DNA of 64,000 bases from Henricia sp. BOLD:AAB3569 (GCA_037783545.1 JBBELK010000387.1:2405501-2469500); one strand, 5' to 3'. Positions 32,770-44,240 are shown, counted from the stretch's first letter. Translations and numbers: made by a program. The notes: generated by a model from the sequence alone, not told the origin.

Positions 32770-35700
32770 CACTTCGACGAGGTGTTGAAATGCCGCTTGA
32801 ACACCTTGCCTCTCCTTTGCACTGCATTCGAAGTAAGGAATGTTAAGAATCTTTGCAAGGTATTGGCCTTCTCTCTGTGTGACTTGCCTCTTCTCCTGCA
32901 AGAATTAGCAAATAAAACAATCTTTGCAGAAACATACGACTTGTTAAACATATAAGCAGAAGCCGATAGAACATGCAACTGAGGAAATTTTAATTTGTTT
33001 TTAGAATTATCGTTCGAATGTATATTATAGAAGTACAAATGAAGAAGAATTTCTTGTTGTCAGAAAAGTTACGTTATTGCAAAAATGTCAAATGAAGTGT
33101 TGTGTAGATCGAATTGACAATTGTTTTAGCACGGATTAACGATTATTAGCCCGGACTATCAGGGCGGATCCAAGATTGTAAAAAAAGGGGGGGGATTGGC
33201 GTGAAATTTTTAAGCATGAAATGCTGATGACAATGAAATAGCGAGCGCGTAGCGCGAAGCCCTAACGGCTTCTAGATGGATTCTAGATGCTCTGTGGTGA
33301 TGCGATCTGGGGCAATATTTAACCACTTTAATCAGGACAAGTGTGCCCCCCCCCCCCCCCCCCCCCCCCACCCCCCCAACTGGATCCGCCCCTGACTATG
33401 CTACAGTAAAGTCCGTCGAGTTCATCACTTGTGATTTTTATCGGCTCTGGAATTGTGATGGACTCGACTGGTTATGGATATTTAAAAAAAAAAAATCTAA
33501 ACTCACCACCTGGTCGATTTTATTTGCAACGAGAACCTTCGCAACGTCTGGTGTCGTGCAGTAACAATCCAGAATTTTCATCCATTTTTCAATGTCCTGG
33601 AAACTTTCTCTTTCTGTTACATCATACACTAAAAGTACAGGACAGGTGAAAAGGTTCGTGCATTTTACTTGCAGGTCTTAGGAAGACCATGTATATGATT
33701 ACATGTATACCCGACAAAAAGAGTATAGCAGCCTATTCGAAATGATTCCCAGCGCACGGAATATGGAATTTCGAATACGCAGCATTGGGCTTGTTCAGAC
33801 GCAGGCCCTGTTCAGACACAGTACTAAAAACGGACTAACTTCGGTTCAACCGAAAACGGTCTATCTCAGTTGTGTCTAGCTGAACAGTCTACGTAGACTG
33901 CTTTTAATACCAAAAACGGTCTAACTCCGGTCTACGTATAGACCGCTGGGGAGAGGCGGTCTATGTAGAATGTTTTCGGGTTAACTCAAGTTAGACCTTC
34001 TCGTACATACCGTGTTTGGACAGTTGAACATCCGGTCTATAATTATAAGTCGCTGCGATGACCCACCGTATTCAAGCGCGCGAACGCGCAAAGCGTGCGG
34101 CATGTATTATTGGCGTTCATAGCGGAAGTCAGGATGCAGCTGCGTTACCTGAGATAAGGTGCGTTCAGACGATCGTTGTTAACTTATAAGTAAAGGGGAG
34201 TTCACACTATCGCGGAAAAATCACACTGTTCCATTGGTTTGTACACGCAAAACGACGAGCAAAACGTTTTGAGCTGGGTCAAAGTTCAAATCTTTTGAAC
34301 TTTGACCGCGGTGCGCTGACCTTTCCAATGCGCAGCCAATGAGGTACCAGAGAAGCCCCAAGCTAACCAGTTTGTGTACAAACCAATGGAACAGTGTGAT
34401 TTTTCCGCGATAGTGTGAACTCCCCTTTAAGTGGGCACTTGTGAGTTAGACTGGTTCCCGTCCACATATTCCACACAGGAGAATATAAGGACAGGTAAAG
34501 GGCGCTTCATCTTGATCTGTAATTGGTCGTCTTTGCGCGTGCGCATTGTGTTTTTTATATTTAAAAATTGGCCAAGCCCTTCGTTTTAGGCAATGTACTT
34601 TATTTACATAATTGGATATGTTCGACACGTACGGCCAATTTACAAATGTCAATGCAAAATCTGCGCACTTACTAAAATAAAAATAATAATAATAACCACG
34701 TGACGGGCAGAATTCCCGTCATGGCTGCCCTTTACCGATCCCTATACTTTCGCAATAAGCGAAACAATCTATAGGGATCGGGAACCAATCTACTTGTGAG
34801 TAAGCTCGTAAGTAGTGACCTTGTGGACGCACTTAAGCGGGCCTCCCACTGTGCGATTTTTGCCACGAATTCCCCACGAATTCCCCACGATTCGGTACGA
34901 TTAGCTACGATTTGGTACGATTGTGTGTAGAGTCTATAGGCAGTCTCCGATAATCGTATCAATTCGTAGGAAATTCGTGGCCAAAATCGCACAGTGGGAG
35001 GCCGGCTTTACTTACAAGTTGCCAACGACGATTTACCCACGAGAAATATTATGAGTAGCGCGCTACTTACGAGCCCGCACCGTTGGTATATGGGCCGTGT
35101 GCATGCTTGCGCTGCGTGCGTCGTTGTTAAGGCGGTGAACTATCGCGGAAAAAATCACACTTTCGCGCTGCGCTCACCGCATTGCATGAGCTCCCAATCG
35201 CCGATTATTCCAAAATAGAAAATTCCACTCTGGTAACTTGGGGCTTCTCTGATACCTCATTGGCTGCGCGTTGGAAAGGTCAGCGCACCGCGGTCAAAGT
35301 TCAACAAATTTGAACTTTGACCCAGCTCAAAACGTTTTGCGCGTCGCGATAGGTCGCGCACAAGCGGCAAACCAGTTTGTGTACAAACCAATGGAACAGT
35401 GTGATTTTTCCGCGATAGTGTGAACTCCCCTTAAAAGCACCGTGTGGACATGCGTCGTTGGTAGTGGAGTGGGACTGTCGTTAACTTTACCTTCGAAGGT
35501 AGTGCCCGTCTGAACATGGCTATAGACTGTTTTCGGTCTGAAGGGGCGTTCACACTATCGCGGGAAAATGGCTTTGCGCGCGTCATTGGTTTGTACAGAA
35601 ACGGTTTGCCGTTTGTGCGCGGCCTGTCGCGACGCACAAAACATTTTGAGCTGGGTCAAAGTTCAAATCTGTTGAACTTTGACCGCGGTGCGCTGACCTT

Positions 35701-38700
35701 TCCAACGCGCAGCCAATGATGTATCAGAGAAGCCCCAAGTTACCGCAGTTGAATTTTCTATTTTGGAAAGATCGGCGATTGAGACCTCATGCAACGCGAT
35801 GAGCGCAGCGCGGCAGTGTGATTTTTTCCCGCGATAGTACAGTGTGAACACCCCTTAACTCGGTCATGTCTGAACGCTCAGTTTTTAGGCCAGGAAAAGT
35901 TGCCCGTAGCGACCGCGGAATGTCCGTAGTCCCATGTCTGAACATAGCCAATGTTTTCAGGGGATAGTTGAGGTACAATGGTGTTAAGATTTCGTTTTAA
36001 CAAATAGGCCTACAAGTACAATCATTTAAAATACCTCCTCAAAATACTGTCCCTGAGGGGAAAAAACCCAGTAATTTGCAATCTCATGGTTTGCAATTTG
36101 CAATCTCTGGTTGTGGAAGCAAAAAGGTTGGCGTGATCAGTGCACTTAATTAGTTATAGTTTACAAAACATCGGTTTATGGATTGAGAGCGCGAAATTTC
36201 AGAATGGTAATGAGAAAAATGGCACATGATATGGTATCAAAATCTCAACACCCATGGGAAAAATGCGGGAGCTATAATGTCATCTGGACACGCTCCTATT
36301 TGGATTTGTATAACGTATACGTCTTACCAAGCAAGACCCCATTCGCGTCCCGGTAATACGCAGGAGCCAGAGCATGGAATCTTTCCTGACCGCATGTATC
36401 CTAAAATGATATAAAAGCACATATTAATGATGTGGTGAATTAATTTTAAAGGAGTGTGACCAGATCACTTTTTTTACCCATAACTCCCCGGGACTTACCT
36501 TATGGGTCATGAGATTTTTATATCATAACACTCCGTTATATTTTTCTGATTACGAAACTGAAACTCCCGCGCTTCTAGGCCGCATATTTCCGAGGATATC
36601 GTCGAAAATCCACCGATTATTTGTAAAACTAATTTTCCAGTATCAACGTTTATCCACTGAAAGCCGACTCGATAGTTTTGTTCAATTTTTTACTGGAAAT
36701 CGCGAATGTTTTCGGGTTTTTTGGGACATGGGAGGTGTGTATGGGAGTTACTTGATAATATTGGTAAGTTACATCGAAAACTATTTTCCAGAAACTCTGG
36801 TCATGCTCCTTTAAAAGGTGGAAATGGCATCTCTCGACCAAAAATAAAATTAACATCTTGACGTATACGATGCAGCACGCAGAAGTTTATGAAAACTGGA
36901 AATTCAGACAATCATTCCTGCGCATGCAATAGTAACGTTTCGTCAATTTTTTTTCCGTTTTTCATGGAAAGTTATGGCAGCAGAATATACCTGGAACCTT
37001 TATTTTTGTTTTTTCCCCATAATTTTACGTAGTTGTTCCGTTGTTTTCTCCGTAAAAAATGCGGACTTTCCGTCAATGTCCTTCGATGAACAATGTGAAC
37101 TCCGTAAAAATACGGAAATCTATTCGGTCCACAACAATCGGTGAACACATTTTACGGGGTTTTACGGAAACGTTATAGTATATAGCAAAATTACCATATT
37201 TACGGGCAAATTCCGTAAATATTGTTACGACGGTTGATGTTTTATGCGTAATTCTAGACTGCCGAAGTGAATACGTCTTTAGTTAGTTGCCTAGGCAATG
37301 GCTATACACTAAAAATCACTGAACCGTTTCAGTGAATATCGCTTCCCGCTCCACATATTCCACGTACAACGACTGAAGTGATCGAATTTTTTGGTCCGGG
37401 AACCAGACTATTTGACGATGTGACATGTGTTTACATTTGGGGCGCCCTCTGTTGATTTGAGACAAAAGTCGGCAGGCAAAAAGCCCACTCGATTATAGGC
37501 AAGTCCATGGTTTTTCTACGTAGCTTTGTTTTCAAAGTAAAATATTTCTAACATCTTTTGATCATTAAACTTGCTCACAGGTGTCATAATTATTTAGCCA
37601 AATAAAGACAGCTTGTGTTTTCCAAGTCGATATAATTTATATATTTTATGACTAATTTCTTTTTCATCGAGAGTGCGAAATAAATGTCACCTGAATTGAA
37701 TTGAATTGAATTGAATTGAATTGAAATTTAAGTTTCATATATAGACAATGGAGCTATAAAAAGGATGGACCAAGCTGTATTATTTTGCCTGCCGTTAAAC
37801 AACAGAGGGCACCCCGTCTATACTCACCCATATTGACAATCTCACATTTCTCTGATTAACGACCAAGTTTTTAATTTTAATATCCTCACCTGTAAGAGAA
37901 AAAAGGTAGTTTTTATAATTTAGAACGCACACCCCACCCCCCCCTACCCCCCCCCCCCCCCATCCCCCCCCCCCGCCCCCCACCCCCCCCCCCCCCCCCA
38001 ACCCCCCAACTCCCCTCAGAGGGCAAACATTTGTGCCTTTGCATGTTTAAAAAAAAAATTATATGTAAAACAGATATGAGGGATTTTTAAGACAGATTAT
38101 TTTTGGAAAAATTCTACAAACGGGGACAACTTTCCTTAACGCGTATTGTTCATCAAAAAAACAAAGGTCACATGTGCAACGATAACGACAGGAAAAATAA
38201 TTGTATGCAGTCATTACCAATAGTTGCCGTGACCTGCAAGAGGAACCTGTCACCCATGTATACAGACAGCAAACTTCAAAGAAAACACAAGAAATAAAAA
38301 TTAAAAAGGGTTTTCCCAAGCAAACAATAAAACATGATAAAAACGTTTTAAAACGTTTTAGAAAGTGTCTCTTATGTTGTCTACACGTTGGAAAAAAACA
38401 ATTATTTTGTGGACAGTTTGGGCGTTTTAAAGACGTTAGTATGCGATGTTTTTAGAACGTTTTCAGAACGTTTCTGTAGTTTCTGTGAACTTACAAACGT
38501 TTTACAAACGTTTTACAAACGTTTTACAAACGTTTTTTGTATGTTTTATGAACAAAATATTTTCTAGACGTTATTTTAGACACTTTTAAGCGTTTGGACG
38601 TTAGTATGCGACGGTTTTAGAACGTTTTCAGACGATTTCAATAACGTACTTTAAACGTTTCACAATTGAGAGTGCCTAGTACGTTTTATGAAGTTTAACA

Positions 38701-40419
38701 AGATGTTTTTTGGACGTTATTTTGTGGACAATAACGTACGTTATTATACGACTTTTAGAACGTTTCTAGAACGTTTTAGAACGTTTTAGAAACGTTTATG
38801 TGTTTCTGCAGATGTAATAATAACATGAATAAAACGTTTTAAAAAGTGTTTAGAACGTTTTATGAACGTTTCCACACTTATATACGTTTTATTAACATAC
38901 ATTTTCGATGTATCAGCCTGTTTCCAGAACGTAAGAAACGTATTAAAAACCGTACATAAAACGTTCTATAAGCAACCGACGTTAGGGTAACGTTTTAAAA
39001 ATATTTAAACATTTATCAGGTAACGTTGTAAAAACATTCTTATCAGTACCATGCAAAACCATCCGCACGAATAACGTTCTGTGGATGTTTTATCAGCGTT
39101 TGTTGAACGTTTTTAGTACGCGTTCTCCAGATGTACCGGTATTGATGCTTCTAGATGCGGCGTCCAGGTTCATTTAAACACTGGAATACAACAGGGAAGC
39201 TCATCTCTTGGTCCGTATTTTCCTTGCATTCCCGTGTTTACATAAACCTGGCTGCTTAGTTTGGTAAGGGATAATATCTCACGTATACTTTTTCAGCGAG
39301 GGAAAATACATTTATTAAAATAATTTTCGAAAATGACAGTTTTCGGACAAAATACTTTACATTAATGTGTTATTTTCCCGTGGATACTGTACAATGTACG
39401 TGTAATATATATATCCTAACTGATCTATATTCGAGGGCTTTAAATTTATAAAAAGGTGAAGGCGATCAACTTAATGCACAAAAACAAAAGAAAATCACAT
39501 TACAGTCTCAGCTTTTCTGGTATGGGAAATTGGAAATTAAATGTGAAAGTCGTTATAAGCCAGTTTTTGGAACTTCATAGACAAATTTTGGGACGTTTCA
39601 TGCACGTTTAGATAACGTTTTTGCGAACGAAAACGTAAGCGACCTATATAAAACCTACACGTAAATTGAAATGTTTTTGAAGGTTTTAGTAACGTCTGAA
39701 CAAAACGTTTTATGACAGTACCGTTTCCAACGTCCTAAAAACGTGTTTGGAACGCCATAGCAAAAACGTACTTTTGAGACGTTTCATGCACGTTTATAAA
39801 ACGTTTTTAAAAACAAAAACGTAATGCTTATATAAAACCTACAAGTAGATTTAAACGTTTTTGTAGGTCTTAGGAAGACTAGGAAAACACGTTTTATGAC
39901 AGTACCGTTTCCACCATCCAAGAAACGTGTTCGAAACGTCATTATTTATTAAACGTTTTTGAAGACGAAAACCTAATTCACCTATTTATAGAACCTAACA
40001 AAACGTTTTTATTTGACGTTTTGTGTTTGCTGGGTTGTCACTAGCAACAGCGAACAAAATGGACACGTGCCTAACCTGTTGTCCGCAGTGTTTATGATGT
40101 GGGGATATGGATTTGGTCGCACACAAATCATTGTTTTCGTTAACTGGAGACCATACCAAAACGCGTACATGCCCCGTGTGGGGGATTCGTCACTTGAATT
40201 TGTCTCCACGGTACTCAAGTTAACAAGTGACAATCTTGGGCGGGGCCGAGCCCGGCCGCGGGGTGGGAGATGGAGTACATATACCTAGATGCTCCTGGTA
40301 TATTTTCTAAACTAAATTGCGTGTCATTCCATCTAACTTGCAAATTTAATACAGTACCTTGTCTTGCCGACTGAACTGTTCCCGATAACTACAACTTTTG
40401 TCTGTGTATTTGTGGCCAT
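32770..40419 (-). CDS. Rab18-like small GTPase, copy C (3' end unresolved)
   Basis: Six exons (minus): 40419-40358, 38273-38218, 37889-37828, 36400-36328, 33628-33507 and 32895-32770. Phases are as in A and B. The N-terminus is four residues shorter (MATNTQTKVVVIGNSSVGKT). Motifs: GNSSVGKT, WDTCGQER with the catalytic Gln, NKID, CSAKE. It is the most diverged copy by eye: exon 5 differs from A at about 12 of 40 residues, while A and B differ at about 7. Exon 5 is one codon longer. The recognised part ends QAAFQHLVEV at a GTGAGG donor, with no tail exon found. Introns are swollen by MITEs, an AACGTT-rich tract and a C tract. Confidence 0.82.
33160..33394. mobile_element. hAT-like MITE with ACTAT duplication, containing a C tract
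   Basis: Ends CAGGGCGGATCCA and TGGATCCGCCCCTG, flanked by ACTAT at 33155-33159 and 33395-33399. A run of about 35 C lies at 33343-33379. It is in intron 5 of Rab18-like C. Confidence 0.8.
34190..34430. mobile_element. Palindromic TTAA MITE, family AGGGGAGTTCACAC, copy 1
   Basis: AGGGGAGTTCACACTATCGC inward, mirrored at the right by GCGATAGTGTGAACTCCCCT and TTAA at 34427-34430. The left TTAA is mutated to GTAA. Inner arms include AACCAATGGAACAGTGTGAT. Confidence 0.88.
34833..35010. mobile_element. Palindromic TTAA MITE, family AGCGGGCCTCC, copy 3
   Basis: Left TTAA at 34833-34836, then GCGGGCCTCCCACTGTGCG. The right end is GTGGGAGGCCGGCTT with a decayed TTAC. Confidence 0.85.
35127..35434. 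mobile_element. TTAA MITE, family AGGGGAGTTCACAC, copy 2
   Basis: TTAA at 35127-35130 and 35431-35434. Arms diverged on the left (GGCGGTGAACTATCGCGG), intact on the right. Confidence 0.82.
35538..35858. mobile_element. TTAA MITE, family AGGGGAGTTCACAC, copy 3
   Basis: AGGGGCGTTCACACTATCGC at the left, GTGTGAACACCCCTTAA at the right, with TTAA at 35855-35858. The left target is mutated. Its arm shares the CCAATGAGGTATCAGAGAAG-type block with the other copies. Confidence 0.82.
36080..36290 (-). repeat. Dispersed element (CCCATGGGTGTTGAGATTTT), partial copy
   Basis: Minus-strand copy of the repeat seen at 42820-43130 and 62627-62935: AACACCCATGGGAAAAATG, GATATGGTATCAAAATCTC, GGAAGCAAAAAGGTTGG. 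There is no coding capacity. Confidence 0.65.
36446..36814. mobile_element. 369-bp TTAA element (AGGAGTGTGACCAGA ends)
   Basis: TTAA at 36446-36449 and 36811-36814, with ends AGGAGTGTGACCAGA and TCTGGTCATGCTCCT. It lies in intron 3 of Rab18-like C. The ends recall the GGAGTGTGTCCGATCAC start of the repeat at 62627. Confidence 0.75.
37249..37345 (-). repeat. 130-bp conserved block, copy 4 of 4 (inverted)
   Basis: Reverse complement of the 12430-12560 block (AGTGAATACGTCTTTAGTTA, CCTAGGCAATGGCTATACAC). It is in intron 3 of copy C but inverted and farther from exon 4 than in A and B. Confidence 0.65.
37692..37726. repeat. TTGAA microsatellite
   Basis: Seven GAATT units in a row in intron 3 of Rab18-like C. 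Confidence 0.9.
37931..38008. repeat. C tract
   Basis: About 75 bp of nearly pure C interrupted by A/T/G, 42 bp from exon 3 of Rab18-like C. Confidence 0.9.
38335..39990. repeat. AACGTTTT-rich degenerate repeat tract
   Basis: Over about 1.65 kb of intron 1 of Rab18-like C, AACGTTTT/AAAACGTT motifs recur dozens of times, often as ACAAACGTTTT or TAGAACGTTTT and in one place as four perfect ACAAACGTTTT units (38489-38535). Spacing is irregular, so this is a decayed or diffuse satellite. Confidence 0.75.
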
Positions 40420-40929
40420 GTTTCAATCAGCTCTGTAGCGACATTTGTTCAAAAGAAGGCGCATGGAAACTGCATGGTAAGTGCATTCTGCGAGGGAGTC
40501 ATGAAGCCTATACTGACTGTGCGATTTTGTGCTGCGAATTTTTCACGCTTAGGTAATTGTTGAATTTACGGTAATCTTATACTAGACTGTTGAGCCAATA
40601 ATGGCGATTCCGAGAAATTAAGTGCAAAACTGTACTGTGATGATACGGCGGGGAATTTCCGGAGAATCATGGACTATCATACTTTACGGGGAATGTCCAA
40701 AGTTCAAAAACGTAGGCCTACTGAGGCCCGTTTGTGACACGCCAGTACGCAATTTTAGGCAAATTTTAGGTTCCAATTTCCTGTTGCTTTTGTTTTTGTT
40801 TGTTTTCATATTTTCTGAAAATGGTTCTAGTTTTAATAAGGTAATCTGCGATTATAGGGTGATACGGGATTACCGACATCTTTCTTTCGCAAGGGTCTTT
40901 CCAGTATGGGCGGCCAACAGGGCAAAAAA

Positions 40930-41872
40930 AGACAACGCGGCAGGCCGAAAGAACAACGCGGCAGGCCGAAAGAACAACGCGGCAGGCCGAAAGAACAACG
41001 CGGCAGGCCGAAAGAACAACGCGGCAGGCCAAAAGGACAACGCGGCAGGCCGAAAGGACAACGCGGCAGGCCAAAAGGACAACGCGGCAGGTCAAAAGGA
41101 CAACGCGGCAGGCCAAAAGGACAACGCGGCAGGCCAAAAGGACAACGCGGCAGGCCAAAAGAACAACGCGGCAGGCCAAAAGAACAACGCGGGAGGCCAA
41201 AAGAACAACGCGGCAGGCCGAAAGAACAACGCGGCAGGCCGAAAGGACAACGCGGCAGGCCAAAAGACAACGCGGCAGGCCGAAAGGATAACGCGGCAGG
41301 CCGAAAGGACAACGCGGCAGGCCAAAAGAACAACACGGCAGGCCAAAAGAACAACGCGGCAGGCCAAAAGACAACGCGGCAGGCCAAAAGACAACGCGGC
41401 AGGCCAAAAGGACAACGCGGCAGGCCAAAAGAACAACGCGGCAGGCCGAAAGGACAACGCGGCAGGCCGAAAGGACAACGCGGCAGGCCAAAAGGACAAC
41501 GCGGCAGGCCGAAAGGATAACGCGGCAGGCCGAAAGGACAACGCGGCAGGCCGAAAGGACAACGCGGCAGGCCAAAAGAACAACGCGGCAGGCCAAAAGG
41601 ACAACGCGGTAGGCCAAAAGAACAACGCGGCAGGCCAAAAGACAACGCGGCAGGCCGAAAGGACAACGCGGCAGGTCGAAAGGACAACGCGGCAGGTCGA
41701 AAGGACAACGCGGCAGGCCAAAAGAACAACGCGGCAGGCCAAAAGAACAACGCGGCAGGCCAAAAGACAACGCGCCAGGCCAAAAGAACAACGCGGCAGG
41801 CCAAAAGACAACGCGGCAAGCCAAAAGGACAACGCGGAAAGCCAAAAGACAACGCGGCAAGCCAAAAAGACA
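40930..41872. repeat. 21-bp minisatellite (about 45 units) spelling RGRPK
   Basis: Units of ACAACGCGGCAGGCCAAAAGG with G/A variants, mostly 21 bp and some 20 bp. In one forward frame (40906-41520) the units read QRGRPKG/QRGRPKE about two dozen times, which is the AT-hook core. In the other forward frame they read NAAGQKD. The reverse strand is also open. It sits about 500 bp upstream of the Rab18-like C start codon and is absent upstream of A and B. Confidence 0.92.
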
Positions 41873-42354
41873 ACGGGGCTTGCGCTTGCGTGCGCAAGGT
41901 GTGGCCACGACTTATTATCTCGGGGGAACGAGATAAATTTTTTTCTCACCCTGTCCCTTCCCGGGCTCCGTACTGTTCAACCAATGAGAGACAAGATATC
42001 TTTTGACCTGCCAGTGGATCTTTTGACCTTTTAATGAACCGTTTCGAACAATCATCTCGCGTGTTGTTTATCTCGCGACATCGTAGCCGCAATTACCATA
42101 ATTTGTGTGGGGGAGATCTTTTTATGTACATGTATATCATTTTATCTTGCACGCAGTATAAATGTTCGTAACTGAAGGAAGACTTACTATATTTCGCTAA
42201 AAGCTAAACGCAGAATCTCTGAATAAAGATAGGCCTATTAAATAACGCCCTTACAATGACTGTTCATTTAAACATTAGACCCCACCCCTAGTAAAAGTGG
42301 ACGCTATACACTAAACGGAGCGAGGCGCGTGATTGGCTCTTGCTACAGACGCTC

Positions 42355-42605
42355 GGGGGGCAAAATTCATAAAGCTGTTTAGCAGAAACAAATTGCTTAA
42401 TCCAAAATACAATTGCTTTATAGAATATGAGTTAGCAATCAAAATCCTATGTGATGTGTATTACAATTGACTGGTATTCTGCTATTCTTGCTAAGAACAC
42501 AAGTTGACATACAATTTTGACTGCTTACCCATTTTTACAAGACAAATCGATTTTGGATTAAAGGCAAATTTTTTGCTATTAAAACAACTTTGTGAAATTG
42601 GGCCC
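42355..42605. mobile_element. GGGCCAATTTCATAAAG MITE, copy C (intact, 251 bp)
   Basis: Uninterrupted reference copy: GGGGGGCAAAATTCATAAAG at the left and TTTGTGAAATTGGGCCC at the right. It shows the state before the 11-bp expansion in copy B and the 460-bp insertion in copy A. Confidence 0.82.
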
Positions 42606-42725
42606 AGGTGAGCCCTGTACCCCTTACAAGAACATTTGTATGTACTTGTACCATTTACTTCTGGGTGGGGAGAGGCAATTTATGGCAAAGTGCCTTGCCT
42701 AAGGGCACACGCACAATCGAACCGG
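42606..42725 (+). mobile_element. SINE middle-domain fragment
   Basis: ACCATTTACTTCTGGGTGGG then GTGCCTTGCCTAAGGGCACA. Paralogous to 26203-26320. Confidence 0.6.
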
Positions 42726-42819
42726 CCGAGATTCGACGAATCCACGATAATTTTTAAAGCGGTTCAATGCACCTAGTATTATTGGTTCAACTCGTCAATC
42801 ATTGTATTCCATCTTTTTT

Positions 42820-43130
42820 TTATAACACTTTTGACGCCCCCATTTTTCCCATGGGTGTTGAGATTTTGATACCATATCATGTGTCCTATTTTTCTCACTA
42901 CCATTCTGAAATTTCGCGATCTCAATCCGTATATTTCTAGGTATATCGTAAAAAATCCACTGAAGTTTAGTAATTTCTAATTTATCCGGTTCTATAAAGC
43001 AGTGCAGTGATTACACTAACCTTTTTGCTTCTACATCCAAATAGGGGTTAGAAAATGTCCTGTTTTCTTCTCATGGCTATATAGATTCCTGTTTTCTTCT
43101 CATAGCATGGATGATATTTTGGGGAGGTAT
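42820..43130 (+). repeat. Dispersed element (CCCATGGGTGTTGAGATTTT), copy
   Basis: Same repeat as 62627-62935: TTTCCCATGGGTGTTGAGAT, ACCATATCATGTGTC, GCAGTGCAGTGATTACAC, GTTTTCTTCTCATAGCATGG. Family unknown. Confidence 0.65.
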
Positions 43131-43135
43131 TTTAT

Positions 43136-43666
43136 TTAAAGGCCCTGTAGATGATCTGTTTTTGAGCGATTCTGCGAATAAAACCATTATAAATCAAAAG
43201 AAAGACATCAACAAACTCATCCGAAGAAATTTCAGCTTTGTCAAATGTACCACGTTTAAAAAAACCATGAAAATCCATATGCATTTTCCTGGTCTTGGCG
43301 GGGTGTTTCAAATATTCGTTCTCAGTTGATCGGGTACTATGTGGCTTGCGTCATGCACTCTGTGGCGCACATACTGCGTGTGCGCGCGATCCATAAAAAT
43401 GCATCGCGTTGGAACACGCACACGGAATACACAGCGCCCATGCATTTTGGACCGCGTAGATGCGAACCAAAAATAAGTAAATCGTTTGCAAACGATCTAA
43501 ATAATTTCATCTTTACGGATTATTTTCTGGTAAAATTATATCATTTTGAGCGAAAACCTTTCAATGGATAGTTGCTATTAATTCAATCTTTACTTTCAGA
43601 ATGTTTCCCCTGTAAACTCGTCGATTACTTTTTGGGGTCATTGCAAATGATCCACTGGGCCTTTAA
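43136..43666. mobile_element. 531-bp TTAA element (AGGCCCTGTAGATGATC ends)
   Basis: TTAA at 43136-43139 and 43663-43666, with ends AGGCCCTGTAGATGATC and GATCCACTGGGCCT. The paralogous site in unit B (about 26445: GGTATTTTATTGGATTGTCA) lacks it. There is no coding capacity. Confidence 0.82.
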
Positions 43667-43739
43667 TTGTCAGGTTAGAACGAAATCTATTTTATGGGAA
43701 ACAAATGTGGGACCTTCCTTTAAGTTCCACAACTAGCTT

Positions 43740-44090
43740 TATCGTTCGTGCCAAGTGACCCGAGTGCAATGCGCACGCACGCTCGAGTTCGGTAGCGTCT
43801 GTTCAGGAAACTTGTTCTAGTTGGATAGGTGGTGTGTGATCCTGTTCGGAGTGCAGTGTCCTCTGGTCGTGTTGCTGTCGTTCGGGCGCGAGAACGAGTT
43901 AACCCGTGTAAGAACGTAACAGACCGTCCGAACTTGGCCAGATAGAGCCGAACGCGGCACCGATCACTGATATGCGTAGGTTGTACCTACAGAGGGCGCT
44001 GCATCATGTGCACGTACAGGATCGACTTCTCGGCTGTACTGTGTGTGGTGTAAATTTAGTAAATGGTTCGAGGCCCTAATCCATATTTTT
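43740..44090. repeat. Paralogous flank of Rab18-like C, outer edge
   Basis: Matches 26515-26860 (GTGACCCGAGTGCAATGCGC, CTACAGAGGGCGCTGCATCA, GGCCCTAATCCATATTTT). Similarity ends close to 44095, where another foldback element begins. This marks the outer end of the triplicated block as far as I can see. Confidence 0.7.
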
Positions 44091-44100
44091 CTCAATTTGG

Positions 44101-44240
44101 TAAGAATTGAGAAGTTGATCATAAATAACTTTGAGTAGCTGACTGTAGACTTTGTGTGCAAAACATTTGATAACAGGCTGAAGTGTTTCCTCACAAAAAT
44201 CTTAAATTTTACCCACTCGAAATTTTGGGTTTTTCCTTCA
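44101..44240. mobile_element. AAGAATTGAGAAGTTGATCA foldback, partial copy
   Basis: Left end TAAGAATTGAGAAGTTGATC. The right end is not found. Other copies are at 44951-45108, 59091-59299 and 61255-61433. Confidence 0.6.

Larger units (their letters stand above)
33784..35953. mobile_element. Nest of foldback elements (TTCAGAC ends)
   Basis: The outer ends CATTGGGCTTGTTCAGAC and GTCTGAACATAGCCAATG are inverted repeats about 2.2 kb apart, with further TTCAGAC/GTCTGAA pairs inside. Four TTAA-type elements are nested within (34190-34430, 34833-35010, 35127-35434, 35538-35858). All of it lies in intron 4 of Rab18-like C. Confidence 0.6.

Noticed and set aside
40622-42034. Long open frames of 204-470 codons on both strands across the 21-bp array
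   Set aside because: The unit length is a multiple of three and lacks stop codons in most frames, so long frames are automatic. No flanking coding sequence or splice sites, and frames switch where 20-bp units occur. Kept only as a repeat and a low-probability AT-hook note.
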